DNA of 64,000 nucleotides from Natrinema sp. HArc-T2 (lineage in GTDB: Archaea; Halobacteriota; Halobacteria; Halobacteriales; Natrialbaceae), in NCBI RefSeq assembly GCF_041821085.1, contig NZ_JBGUAZ010000004.1:62001-126000 (forward strand), given 5' to 3'. The notes under the pieces were generated by a model. The model had not been told where the DNA came from, made no database searches, and saw only the letters and a program-made list of their open reading frames with translations. This document shows positions 50,101 to 59,400 of the stretch, piece by piece. Position 1 is the stretch's first letter. Each line of letters opens with the position of its first letter. The position numbers and the translations under genes are program-made.

Positions 50101-50370
50101 GATCTCGACGTTGACGGGTTCGAACAGTTCTTCGACGTCGAGGAGTTCGACGACGTGCCAGCGGCGATTCGCGAGAACGAGGTCGACTTCATCGTCAGCC
50201 GCGACCGCGACTCGCTGGAGATGGCCGTCGAAGAGGAGATTCCCTACCTGTCGACGGTGGCGAGTGCCGAGGCCTACGTCGAAGCCCTCGAGAGCTTCGA
50301 CGGCGACCTTGAGGTCGCTGCCGTAACCGACCGTCCGAAGGACGTCGCCGAGTGGGGCAGCTCGGAGTAA
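47194..50370 (+). CDS. carB: Carbamoyl-phosphate synthase large subunit
   Basis: A 1058-residue enzyme that makes carbamoyl phosphate for pyrimidine and arginine synthesis with the small subunit CarA. The two homologous halves each begin with an ATP-grasp pattern: [32 protein letters not shown] near the N-terminus and [32 protein letters not shown] near residue 580. Motifs [17 protein letters not shown] and [16 protein letters not shown] are the ATP-binding loops, and [45 protein letters not shown] and [25 protein letters not shown] the substrate loops. The allosteric C-terminal domain (about 930-1058) is present. CarA is not adjacent in the window. Confidence 0.96.
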   Translation: [1058 protein letters not shown]

Positions 50371-50442
50371 GCGCGTCGGTCGCTCGAGCGCCTGTTTTTC
50401 GACGCCGGTGGGCGTTTGTGACGGAACTCGTTCTGGAGTCTG

Positions 50443-52089
50443 CTACTCGAAGTCGTACCACTCGAAGCGCTCGACGGCGTAGAAATAGGAGACGACTGGG
50501 GCGAGCAGGCCGCCGATCAGGGCGGCCCAGGCACCGATCGTGATCGCGCGGGCGGAAACCGAGACCGACGGCAGCGGCGTCCACGCCGACACCGACGCGA
50601 TCAGTCCGGCGATCAACTCGGGGGCCTCGAGATACAACACGACAGCGGAGCCGGCAGGCAGCGCGATCGCAAACGTATAGACGGCAAACGCCGTCTTGCT
50701 CGGCATCACTGCCTCGCGGTTGTTAGTCACGTTGACGCTGCCAAAGCGGGGAAACGCCGAGCCGATCCCGGCTGCAAGCGCCGGCGTCGCGATCGCGCCG
50801 GCGACCGTCGCGATAGTCAGGGCGGCGGTCCGCTCGAGTCCGAGGGGGCTTGCGACGCCGAACGCAAGCGAGACGACGAACGCGAGCGGAACACCGACGA
50901 GTGCGCCGGCAAGCATGCGACCGCGAATCGCCTGCCAGCCAGTGAGCGTCGACGTGATGACGGCGGGCAGGGCTGGTCCGAGGTCACCCAGCGGGTTGAG
51001 CGTAAAGAGGACGCCGGCTGCCCAGATAGCGTACAGACAGAAGAGGACAGTCAAAAACGACGGGACCGTGCCGAGTTCGATGATTTGCTGGAAGAAGCCG
51101 AGCGCGCCGAGCAGTGGATAGCCGGCGTACGCCAGCCGGATCGGTGCGCGTTTCGTGCGACGGATCGCCGTTATCGCGACGGTTCGAACCGGTCGCGAGA
51201 CGGTCCCCGAGAGGAGCCCCTCGAGTCGATCGGACGCCGGTTCCTCGTCGACTGTCTCGTCGTCGGTACGGGCCGGATCCGCGACCCAGTGGCGCTGTGC
51301 GGAGGGAACGGCGGCGGCCAGCGCGACGCCCACGAGGAAGACGGCGCCGACGACAGCGCCGGCGATTGCCCGCGTCGACGGGTTGAATCCGGGGATCCCG
51401 ATCAGTAGCACGTGACCGGGCCATCCCAGTGGGCTCGCCTGCAACGCCGTGAACAACGTTCCCATGACGTCGTTCAGCCCACCAGTCGCGATCGCCCCGA
51501 AGTAGGCGAGCCAGAAGGCAGCGAACAACAGCGTTCGATAGCGGGCGATCGGTTCGTAGACGGTGATCAGGTGCCGGACCCAGACCCCGACGACGAACCC
51601 GACGGGAACGGCAGAGCCCATGACGATGGCGACTGCCAGCGTTGCGCTGACGATTGGAAGAGGCGTTCCCGCGCCGAACGCGAACGCACCGGCAAAGAGC
51701 GCCGTCAGCGGCAGGAGGACGCTTGCATAGAGTGTGACTTCGGCAGTGACGATACCGACGACAGTGTTTCGAACTGCCGTCGACAACAGAAGGAACGCTG
51801 GCTCGTCGATAGCTGCGACTGCCGTGACGGTTCGCATGACCGATATCACGACCAGAAACACCCAGAGGACTGCGATACCGCCGGTCACGTACTCGGTTAC
51901 CGTCGTGGCGGTCTCTGCCGAAATCGGGGCGGTAACGGCCTGATCACCAAGTCTCGGTAAAATGCTCACTCCGAGGGCCGTGATCGGGCCGAGTGCGAAC
52001 ACCGCAATCGCGATCGTCAAGAGGAGTTTCGTCCGGTTTCCAACGACCGCGCGAACAGTCCGTCGGAGCTCGAGATCCGCGACACTCAT
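50443..52089 (-). CDS. ABC-2-type permease-like membrane protein
   Basis: A 548-residue protein with about 12 transmembrane helices in two groups of roughly six, separated by a hydrophilic loop around residues 270-300 (ADPARTDDETVDEEPASDRLEGLLSG). The layout resembles a doubled ABC-2 permease. Conserved-looking loops are LELRRTVRAVVGNRTKLL at the N-terminus and RRTKRAPIRLAYAGYPLLGALGFFQQII. It is divergent from the ABC ATPase gene at 52265, which suggests the two form one transporter despite opposite orientation. ATG 52089 is chosen; an ATG 18 bases upstream is possible. The substrate is unknown. Confidence 0.75.
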   Translation of the reverse strand: MSVADLELRRTVRAVVGNRTKLLLTIAIAVFALGPITALGVSILPRLGDQAVTAPISAETATTVTEYVTGGIAVLWVFLVVISVMRTVTAVAAIDEPAFLLLSTAVRNTVVGIVTAEVTLYASVLLPLTALFAGAFAFGAGTPLPIVSATLAVAIVMGSAVPVGFVVGVWVRHLITVYEPIARYRTLLFAAFWLAYFGAIATGGLNDVMGTLFTALQASPLGWPGHVLLIGIPGFNPSTRAIAGAVVGAVFLVGVALAAAVPSAQRHWVADPARTDDETVDEEPASDRLEGLLSGTVSRPVRTVAITAIRRTKRAPIRLAYAGYPLLGALGFFQQIIELGTVPSFLTVLFCLYAIWAAGVLFTLNPLGDLGPALPAVITSTLTGWQAIRGRMLAGALVGVPLAFVVSLAFGVASPLGLERTAALTIATVAGAIATPALAAGIGSAFPRFGSVNVTNNREAVMPSKTAFAVYTFAIALPAGSAVVLYLEAPELIAGLIASVSAWTPLPSVSVSARAITIGAWAALIGGLLAPVVSYFYAVERFEWYDFE

Positions 52090-52264
52090 GGCAGCGCGTG
52101 CCATCACGGACCACCTCGAGTCGATCGAGAGGAGGGGAACAATTCCGGGCTCATAGTCGTGGTCGGGGTGCGCTGGCAGTAAACCCTTTGGATATCTGTC
52201 ATTCAGTCGTGGCGACCGCCCAAATATGACACACTTTTAATGAGATACCGACAAACGAACGCGT

Positions 52265-53047
52265 ATGCGCCCTGCCGACGGCCCCGCCATCGAAACTGAC
52301 GGACTGACGAAGCGCTACGGCGAGACGACCGCCGTCTCGGAGCTGACGATGACCGTCGACCGCGGCACTGTGTACGGGTTTCTCGGCCCCAACGGCGCGG
52401 GGAAGACGACCACGATGCGGATACTGACGACGCTGACGAGACCGACCGCGGGGACGGCCCGCGTCGCCGGCCACTCGATCACCGACCGCGAGTCCGTCAC
52501 GCCACATATCGGCTACCTGCCCGAGGAGCCGCCGGTCTACGACGAACTCACCGGTCGCGAACAACTCGAGTACGCTGCCGGTCTCCGTGACATCCCCGAG
52601 ACCGAGGCAAGCGAGCGCATCGACGCGTTGCTCGAGCGCTTCGACCTGCGCGCGGATGCCCACAAGCGCATCGAGGACTACTCGAAAGGGATGCGCCAGA
52701 AGGTCGGCGTCATCCAGGCAGTGTTGCACGAACCGGACGTGGCCTTTCTCGACGAACCGACCAGCGGGCTCGACCCCCGCGCGGCCCGGACGATGCGTGA
52801 GACGATCGCCGACCTCGCCGACCACGAGATGACGATCTTCCTCTCGACGCACATCCTCTCGGTCGTCGACGAACTGGCCGACGAGATCGGCGTCCTCCAC
52901 AACGGGACACTCGTCGCCGAAGACGATCCCGAACGGCTCAAGACGCGCGCCGAAACCGGCGATGCTCGCAGTCTCGAGGACGCCTTCCTCGAGATTACCC
53001 GCGAGCCGACCGACGACGGCGTTCCAGCGCACCGATCCGCGGAATGA
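52265..53047 (+). CDS. ABC transporter ATP-binding protein
   Basis: A 260-residue ABC ATPase. Walker A is GPNGAGKTTTMRILTTLTRPTAG, the signature is YSKGMRQKVGVIQAVLHEPDVAFLDEPTSGLDPRAARTMRETI, with Walker B VAFLDEPTSG, and the switch region is IFLSTHILSVV. It is of the CcmA/ABC-2 exporter type. The N-terminus MRPADGPAIETDGLTKRYGETTAVSELTMTVDRG is typical. It is likely to energise the divergent 548-residue permease. Directly downstream is a small membrane protein gene that may be co-transcribed. Confidence 0.9.
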   Translation: MRPADGPAIETDGLTKRYGETTAVSELTMTVDRGTVYGFLGPNGAGKTTTMRILTTLTRPTAGTARVAGHSITDRESVTPHIGYLPEEPPVYDELTGREQLEYAAGLRDIPETEASERIDALLERFDLRADAHKRIEDYSKGMRQKVGVIQAVLHEPDVAFLDEPTSGLDPRAARTMRETIADLADHEMTIFLSTHILSVVDELADEIGVLHNGTLVAEDDPERLKTRAETGDARSLEDAFLEITREPTDDGVPAHRSAE

Positions 53048-53162
53048 GCGAGGCCGATAACGGCGAGAGATAGCTGTAGCTGTTCTAAAGAGAGTTCTAT
53101 GGGCGTTTCCCCAGCAGCTTTTAGTAGCACGCTGTTGTACACTCAGGTGGAGGTGAAAATCG

Positions 53163-53408
53163 ATGGTGAACAGAGACATCGCTACTCTCGTTGCTGACGT
53201 TCGAATCGCCGATCGAGGTCCAACGATCGACCGATACGATCTCTTGCTGGGGCTGATCCCGGCGGCGTTTCTCGTCGTGTTTCTCGCCAGCCGACTCCTT
53301 GCGCTGCCACCCGAAGCGACCGCTCTCGGTGGCAGCGTGATTGCAGCGCTCGCGCTGCTCGATGGCCTGTTCGTCCGGCCACCGATGGGGCCGGCAGGGC
53401 ACCGCTAG
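53163..53408 (+). CDS. Small two-helix membrane protein
   Basis: An 81-residue protein with two transmembrane helices (about 26-46, LLLGLIPAAFLVVFLASRLLALP, and 51-68, ATALGGSVIAALALLDGLFV) and short charged ends. The N-terminus MVNRDIATLVADVRIADRGPTIDRYD is soluble. No family is recognised. It lies 115 bases after the ABC ATPase gene with an AT-rich gap, so it may have its own promoter. Function unknown. Confidence 0.6.
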   Translation: MVNRDIATLVADVRIADRGPTIDRYDLLLGLIPAAFLVVFLASRLLALPPEATALGGSVIAALALLDGLFVRPPMGPAGHR

Positions 53409-53583
53409 TCGCCGCTAACTGGTCCCGTCCGCTCGCTCGTACGACGGCTGTGAAATCGGTGTACGAGACCGTTCTGTCGTGACGACCTGTAATTGCAGGC
53501 CGAGTCCCGGTCTCACGTGGCCGAGCGCTGCGACGACGGTCTCCGAACAGAATACTCAAAAACGACCGGGCACTCGTCACTGT

Positions 53584-56127
53584 ATGGAGTATTACGAGGC
53601 GGCGGATTTCTTATTCGATCTCCGGCGGTTCCGCCCGAAGCCGGGAACCGAGTCGACGGCCCGGTTGCTGTCTCACCTCGAGCACCCCCATGCCGACGTC
53701 GATTTCGTACAGATCGCCGGCTCCAACGGGAAAGGGAGCACGGCCCGCATGCTCGAGCGAACCCTGCGGGAGGCCGGCTACTCCGTCGGGCTCTACACCT
53801 CGCCACATCTCGAGGATCTCCGCGAGCGGGTCCGCGTCGACGGTCGAAAGATCCCTCGCTCGGCCGTCTGCGAGTACGTTGGCGCGATCCGCGAGTACGT
53901 CACTGAGCAGGCCGCCGACGGCGAGTCCCCGACCTTCTTCGAGGCGATGACTGCGATGGCGCTGTGGCAGTTCGGTCGCGAGGACGTCGATATTGCCGTC
54001 CTCGAGGTCGGTATCGGCGGTAAGTACGACGCGACGAGCGTCGTTGACCCCGTCGCCAGTGCGGTCACGAGCGTCACCCGAGAGCACACGGGCATCCTCG
54101 GCGACACCGAAGCGGAGATCGCTCACGACAAGGCCCACGTCGCGCCCGATGATGCACCGCTGGTCACGGGCGTAACCGGCGAGCCACTCGAGACGGTTCG
54201 TGACGTTGCCGGCGACGTGGTGACCGTCGGGACGGACACGGAAGCCGACACACAGCCCGACATCTGCGTCACCTACGAAGGGCGGGCAAACCATATCGAA
54301 GCGACCGTCTCGATCGACGGCGACGACTGGGACCTCGAGACACGGATCCCGCTGCTGGGCGAACATCAGGCGGTCAACGCCGGAATCGCCACAGTTCTCG
54401 CTCGGCAGTTTGCCGACGTCTCAGCGTCAGCCCTCGCCCGCGGGCTGCGAAGCGCTCACTGGCCGGGCCGGTTCGAAGTGATCGACACCGAGCCGCTGAC
54501 CGTCCTCGATGGCGCACACAACCCCGGTGCCTGCGAGCGCCTCGGCGAGACGCTCGCGACCTACGACTACGACGACCTCCACGTCGTCTTCGGCGCGATG
54601 CACGAGAAAGAACACCGTGCGATGGCCGCCGCGTTGCCGACGCCCGAGAGCGTCGTGACGACCGAGCCGACGCTCGACCGCGCCGAGGATCCTGCCGTCC
54701 TCGCCGAGGCGTTCGCCGACGCTGGTGTCGACACGGTCCGTTCCGAACCCGCCGTTCACGATGCGCTTGCACGCGCGCTCGAGGCAGCCGACGGCGACGA
54801 CTGCGTGCTCGTCACCGGCTCGCTGTTCGTCGTCGCCGAGGCGCGTTCGCGCTGGACCCGAACTGACGTTCCAAAGCGCGTCCGCGACCTCGCCGATGCC
54901 CGCGACGCACTCGAGGGAGCAAACGTCGCCACGGACGACATCGAGCGGCTGGACGGCGACGCCGTCCACCGGGTCGTCAGGACGACACTGCGGGACCGAC
55001 AGGCGACCGTCCTGAAAGAAGAGTTGCTCCGAGTGGGCGGCGAGTGTGCCTTATCGAATATCGACCGCGACGACGAGGCCGTCGACGCCGTGTTGATGGG
55101 CACGCTCACTCAGTTCGAGGCGCTCGTCGAGGCCCTCGAGAGCCGATCGCGCCCCCACGGAGTAGCCGATGTCGCACGGGAACTGCGGGATACCCTCGCA
55201 CTCGAGGCCGGAGCCGACGCCGAGGGTCGACCGACGCCGGCGGTTGGCCACACCGCGGGACGGTCCCGGTCGGCGTCCCGCTCTGGGGGCGAGGCGATCG
55301 AATCAGACACCCCCTGGGATGATCGGACAGCCGTCATGGGCATCCTGAACGTCACGCCCGATAGCTTCCACGACGGCGGCCAGTACGACGCACTCGAGGA
55401 CGCCGTGGCCCGCGCCGAGGCGATGGTCGACGCCGGCGTCGACGTGATCGATATCGGTGGCGAGTCCACCCGACCGGGCTCCGATCCCGTCTCGGTCGAC
55501 GAAGAACTGGATCGGGTCCTCCCAGTGATCGAGGAAATCGCCGATCTCGACGCCATGCTCTCGGTCGATACCCGCCGGGCCGCCGTCGCCGACGCGACTC
55601 TCGAAGCTGGCGCGGACATCATCAACGACGTCTCGGGGCTCGAGGACCCAGAGATGCGCTTTGTCGCCGCCGACCACGACGCGAGGCTGGTCGTGATGCA
55701 CAGCATCGACGCGCCGGTCGTCCCCGACCGCGACGTCGAGTACGACGACGTGGTTGCGGACGTCCTCGATCACCTCTCCGAACGCGTGTTACTGGCCGAG
55801 AAAGCGGGCCTCGACCGCGAGCAGATCATCGTCGACCCCGGGATCGGCTTCGGTAAGTCCACAGCGGAGAACTTCGAACTCCTCGATCGAATCGACGAGT
55901 TCCACGCACTCGGCTGCCCCATCCTGTTCGGCCACTCCCACAAGACGATGTTCGAACACATCGGTCGCGAGCCCGGCGACCGGCTCGAGGCGACCGTCGC
56001 CGCGACGGCCCTCGCTGCCGACCGCGGGGCCGACATCGTGCGTATCCACGACGTCGCGGAGAACGTCGCCGCGGTTCGGACGGCGCTTGCAGCGCGCGAT
56101 CCGGCGCGTTTCGAGTGGGAGTCATAA
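53584..56127 (+). CDS. folP: FolC-FolP fusion: folylpolyglutamate synthase / dihydropteroate synthase
   Basis: An 847-residue fusion. The N-terminal domain (about 1-420) is a Mur-ligase-type FolC: AGSNGKGSTARMLERTLREAGYSVGLYTSPHL near residue 43, EVGIGGKYDATSVVDPVASAVTSV, and DGAHNPGACERLGETLATYDYDDLHVVFGAMHEKE. The C-terminal domain (about 580-847) is a dihydropteroate synthase: MGILNVTPDSFHDGGQY near residue 581, DVIDIGGESTRPGS, and VDPGIGFGKSTAENFELL. About 150 residues between them (roughly 425-560) match neither fold clearly. The fusion makes dihydropteroate and then adds glutamate, so it covers two steps of folate synthesis. Such fusions are known in haloarchaea. ATG 53584 starts the FolC domain. 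Confidence 0.92.
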   Translation: MEYYEAADFLFDLRRFRPKPGTESTARLLSHLEHPHADVDFVQIAGSNGKGSTARMLERTLREAGYSVGLYTSPHLEDLRERVRVDGRKIPRSAVCEYVGAIREYVTEQAADGESPTFFEAMTAMALWQFGREDVDIAVLEVGIGGKYDATSVVDPVASAVTSVTREHTGILGDTEAEIAHDKAHVAPDDAPLVTGVTGEPLETVRDVAGDVVTVGTDTEADTQPDICVTYEGRANHIEATVSIDGDDWDLETRIPLLGEHQAVNAGIATVLARQFADVSASALARGLRSAHWPGRFEVIDTEPLTVLDGAHNPGACERLGETLATYDYDDLHVVFGAMHEKEHRAMAAALPTPESVVTTEPTLDRAEDPAVLAEAFADAGVDTVRSEPAVHDALARALEAADGDDCVLVTGSLFVVAEARSRWTRTDVPKRVRDLADARDALEGANVATDDIERLDGDAVHRVVRTTLRDRQATVLKEELLRVGGECALSNIDRDDEAVDAVLMGTLTQFEALVEALESRSRPHGVADVARELRDTLALEAGADAEGRPTPAVGHTAGRSRSASRSGGEAIESDTPWDDRTAVMGILNVTPDSFHDGGQYDALEDAVARAEAMVDAGVDVIDIGGESTRPGSDPVSVDEELDRVLPVIEEIADLDAMLSVDTRRAAVADATLEAGADIINDVSGLEDPEMRFVAADHDARLVVMHSIDAPVVPDRDVEYDDVVADVLDHLSERVLLAEKAGLDREQIIVDPGIGFGKSTAENFELLDRIDEFHALGCPILFGHSHKTMFEHIGREPGDRLEATVAATALAADRGADIVRIHDVAENVAAVRTALAARDPARFEWES

Positions 56128-56283
56128 CCCGCTCGCAACTGGCTTGCATATCGGCCCGGAAGCTGTCCGAATCAGCCGCCTCTCGGACGGGTGACCCGAT
56201 CATTTCTATCAGTAATGCCCGCGGCGCATACGTGTTGGTTATCGTATGTATTTAGTGCCTTTCCAGTCTATCACTGCACAAGA

Positions 56284-56427
56284 ATGTCAGAACTGACTGA
56301 CAACTGCAGGGAACATCTCGAGCAAGCGTTACAACACGACGATCCCAGCGAGAAGGATTTCCACATTCGGCAGGTGATCCAGGCGTGTGGTGTCGATGAT
56401 CTTCCTGACGAGTCCGACACCGAATAG
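56284..56427 (+). CDS. Very small acidic haloarchaeal protein
   Basis: A 47-residue helical protein: MSELTDNCREHLEQALQHDDPSEKDFHIRQVIQACGVDDLPDESDTE. Two short helices separated by an acidic turn are likely. No known motif. A TATA-like TATTTAG lies about 30 bases upstream, and composition is typical haloarchaeal. It is too small for most gene finders but has a proper start and stop and a promoter. Function unknown. Confidence 0.5.
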   Translation: MSELTDNCREHLEQALQHDDPSEKDFHIRQVIQACGVDDLPDESDTE

Positions 56428-56486
56428 CGTTCTGTCCGTACTGTATCGCGACAGTGACGCTCATCCAAGCGCTCGTCTGCAGGCGG

Positions 56487-59400
56487 CTACTCGTCCGGCC
56501 CGCAGCCAAGCGACCGGTGTGGACAGTGCCAGCAGTGCTCGCCCGGTGTCGTCTCGTGAAACGACGGCTCGTCGACTGCCGCGAGCGTCTCGCGGACCGC
56601 GTCCCACGACGGGAGCGCGTCGCGTTCGAACAGGTCGACACGAGGGCCGTCGACGTCACCGACGTAGACGTAGCCGGCAGCCGAGATCGGGGCGTCGAAC
56701 CGGTCTGCACAGGCACGCACGTAGAGTGCGAGCTGGACGGCATCGTCGGGCACGATTCGTTCTGTGGTGGCCTTGTAGTCGAGGACCGCTAGCCCGCCAT
56801 CGGGCAACCGCCGAATCGAGTCGACATAGCCGACCACGTCTCCGGTGACGCCGGCGACATCCTCGAGCGCGAAGGGCAACTCTGCAGCCACTGGCTCCCA
56901 CTCGGCGACCGGCTGGTCGATGGCGGATGCGCTCGCCTCGAAGTAGCGGTCGATACAGTCGAGCACGGCCTCGCGGTGGGTGAGCAAATCGCGCGCGGTG
57001 AGCTGTCGAACCGCAGCCTCGCGCCACGCCTCGCGGGTGTGATACTCGCGATGGAAGGCCTCTTCGGCGACGTCGTGGAAGACGGTGCCGACGATTCGTG
57101 ACGCCAGATCGTCGCTCGCGACGACTGTCCCGCCGTTCGTCTCGGTCGCTTCGCCGCCGCCGGCCGATGCGGGATGTGGATCGTCGATCGCCCGAACGAC
57201 GTGATCCAGGTAGTGTTTCCGCGGACAGGTCTCGTGAGTGTCCATCGCGGAGTAGCTGTGACGCATCGCGACCGGGAGCTCCGTCGTGGACGCGAGCGTC
57301 TCGATCGGGAACCGGACGGTCTCGGTCGTCAACGCAGAGAGCTGGCGGCTACCGGGGATCCGTATGGCCGATCCCGAACCGCCCTCGTCGTCGCTCCCGG
57401 CCCCGTTCCAACCGTGGCTTGCCGCGTCAGCTGCCGGCAACAGCCTGCCATCTCGGAGCAATCGTCCCAGCCGGTGGACCGTCTCGATCGCCTCGCGCGT
57501 CTCAAGCGGTTCGACGTGTCGATCACCGTAGTCGGCGTAGTAGGTGATCGTCCCCGGACTCTCGTCGGTCGAGGCGGCGATTTCGTCGGTTCGATCGACG
57601 ACTGTCTCGGGGTAGATTTCCCGCACGCGCTCGAAGCTTGCGGTCAGTGACGCCCACAGATCCATCCGCCGGCCAGCGACCGACCACTCGATGTCATCGG
57701 CCAGACAGGCGTCGGCAGTCGACACCGCGAGTTCGGTCTCGTCGCCGTCGTAGGCGTACGCCGAGCCGAACAGGAACAAGTGGTTCTCGGCGCGCGTGAG
57801 CGCGACGTGAAGCACCCGCCACTCCTCGCCGACCGTCTCGGCGGCCAGATCCGTACAGAGCGGAGAGTCCACGTCGTCATCGAGCGCGGCGGCCAGCAGC
57901 CGGTGGCGGGCTCGCTCGACATAGTCGCCGTCGACACACCACTCCTCGTCCGAGAGGTACGGAACCAAGACCGTATCGAACTCGAGCCCCTTGGCCTGAT
58001 GGACCGTCATCACGTCGACGCTGTCGGCGGATCGCGTTCCACGGGTTCGATCGCTGCCGCCGCCCCGAAGCGTCTCAGCAAGCGCGTCGACGAACTCGGT
58101 CGACAGCGACTGGACGACCCCGTCAGTGTCGTAGGCCTCGACGAACCGCTCGATGCGATCGAACTCGGCTCGCTCCTCGCTCGTACAGAACCACTCGATC
58201 CGTGTCAGCTCGCGGAACCGGCGCAGAAAGCCAGACAGCGGGTAGACGTCACGGAATCGCTCGAGTCGCTCGAGGTGGTCGCGAGCCCGCTCGAGCCGGT
58301 CAGGCTGTGTGAGCCGGTCACGATCGATCGTCAGGACGGCATCACGCAACGTTCCCGCCTGTCTGTGCAGCGTTGCGAGGTCGCTTTCCGTCAGCCGGTA
58401 GCGGGCGAGCAACACGCGCCGGAGATGGGCATCGGCATCCGGTTCGACGAGGACCCGGAGATACGACAGCACCGTTTGCAGTCCGGGCGAAACCTCGCCA
58501 CGGGGCGAGCCGGAGATTTCGTAGGGGATCTGTTGGTCCCGGAGGGCGTCCGCGATCGCCTGTGCGTGGCGATTCGTCCGGACGATAATCGCGAGATCGC
58601 CCAGCGAGCGCTGGGGGACGTTCGCTGCTGCGCCGTTTAACAGCCGCGAAACCGTCGTTGCGACCCCCTCAGCCGTCGATCCTGGGATCGCGTCGCTTTC
58701 GACTTTGACGACGCGGTCCGGCGGGTCGGCTTCGTCGTAGGTGCCTCGCGTCCGGCCATCCTCGCGCAGCGTCTTCGAGGACTGCGGCCCGTAGTCACAG
58801 GCGTTCGTCAGATCGAGTATCTCCTGTCGCGAGCGAAAGTTACGCTCGAGTTCGATCGCTTCGTGGTCGTCGTAAGCGTCGGCCAGCCGGTCGAGCCCCT
58901 CGCGGTCGGTGCCACGCCAGCCGTAGATCGCCTGGTCTTTGTCGCCGATTGCGAGCAGGTCCGGCCGGTCGGGACCGTCCGTGAGTGCAGTGAGCAGCGA
59001 GAACTGCGTTTCGTCGGTGTCCTGAAACTCGTCGCAGTAGACCTGCGTCCATTGGCTCGTGATTTCGTCTGTGATCGCATCATCATCGAGCAGGCAGGTT
59101 GCCGTCCGAACGAGTTCGTCGAAGTCGAGCGCTCCCTCTGTGTCGAGAGCGTCGTGGTAGTCCGCATAGACATCGGCGTAGTGACGCGCCAGCCGAAGGA
59201 ACTCGACGTAGTGTTTCAGGCGACCGAACGGGGTCTGTTCGATCCGGCTCGTCGCCGTTCCCCAGATTTGGTTGCCGAACAGCGCCCGCGGCAGGTGTTT
59301 CGTGGTTGGATCGTCTAACGAGAGCGTCTCGATCGTGTTCGTCACGGAGCGCTGGAGCACCCGGAGGTACTGATCGATGTCACGAACCAGCTCGTCCTCG

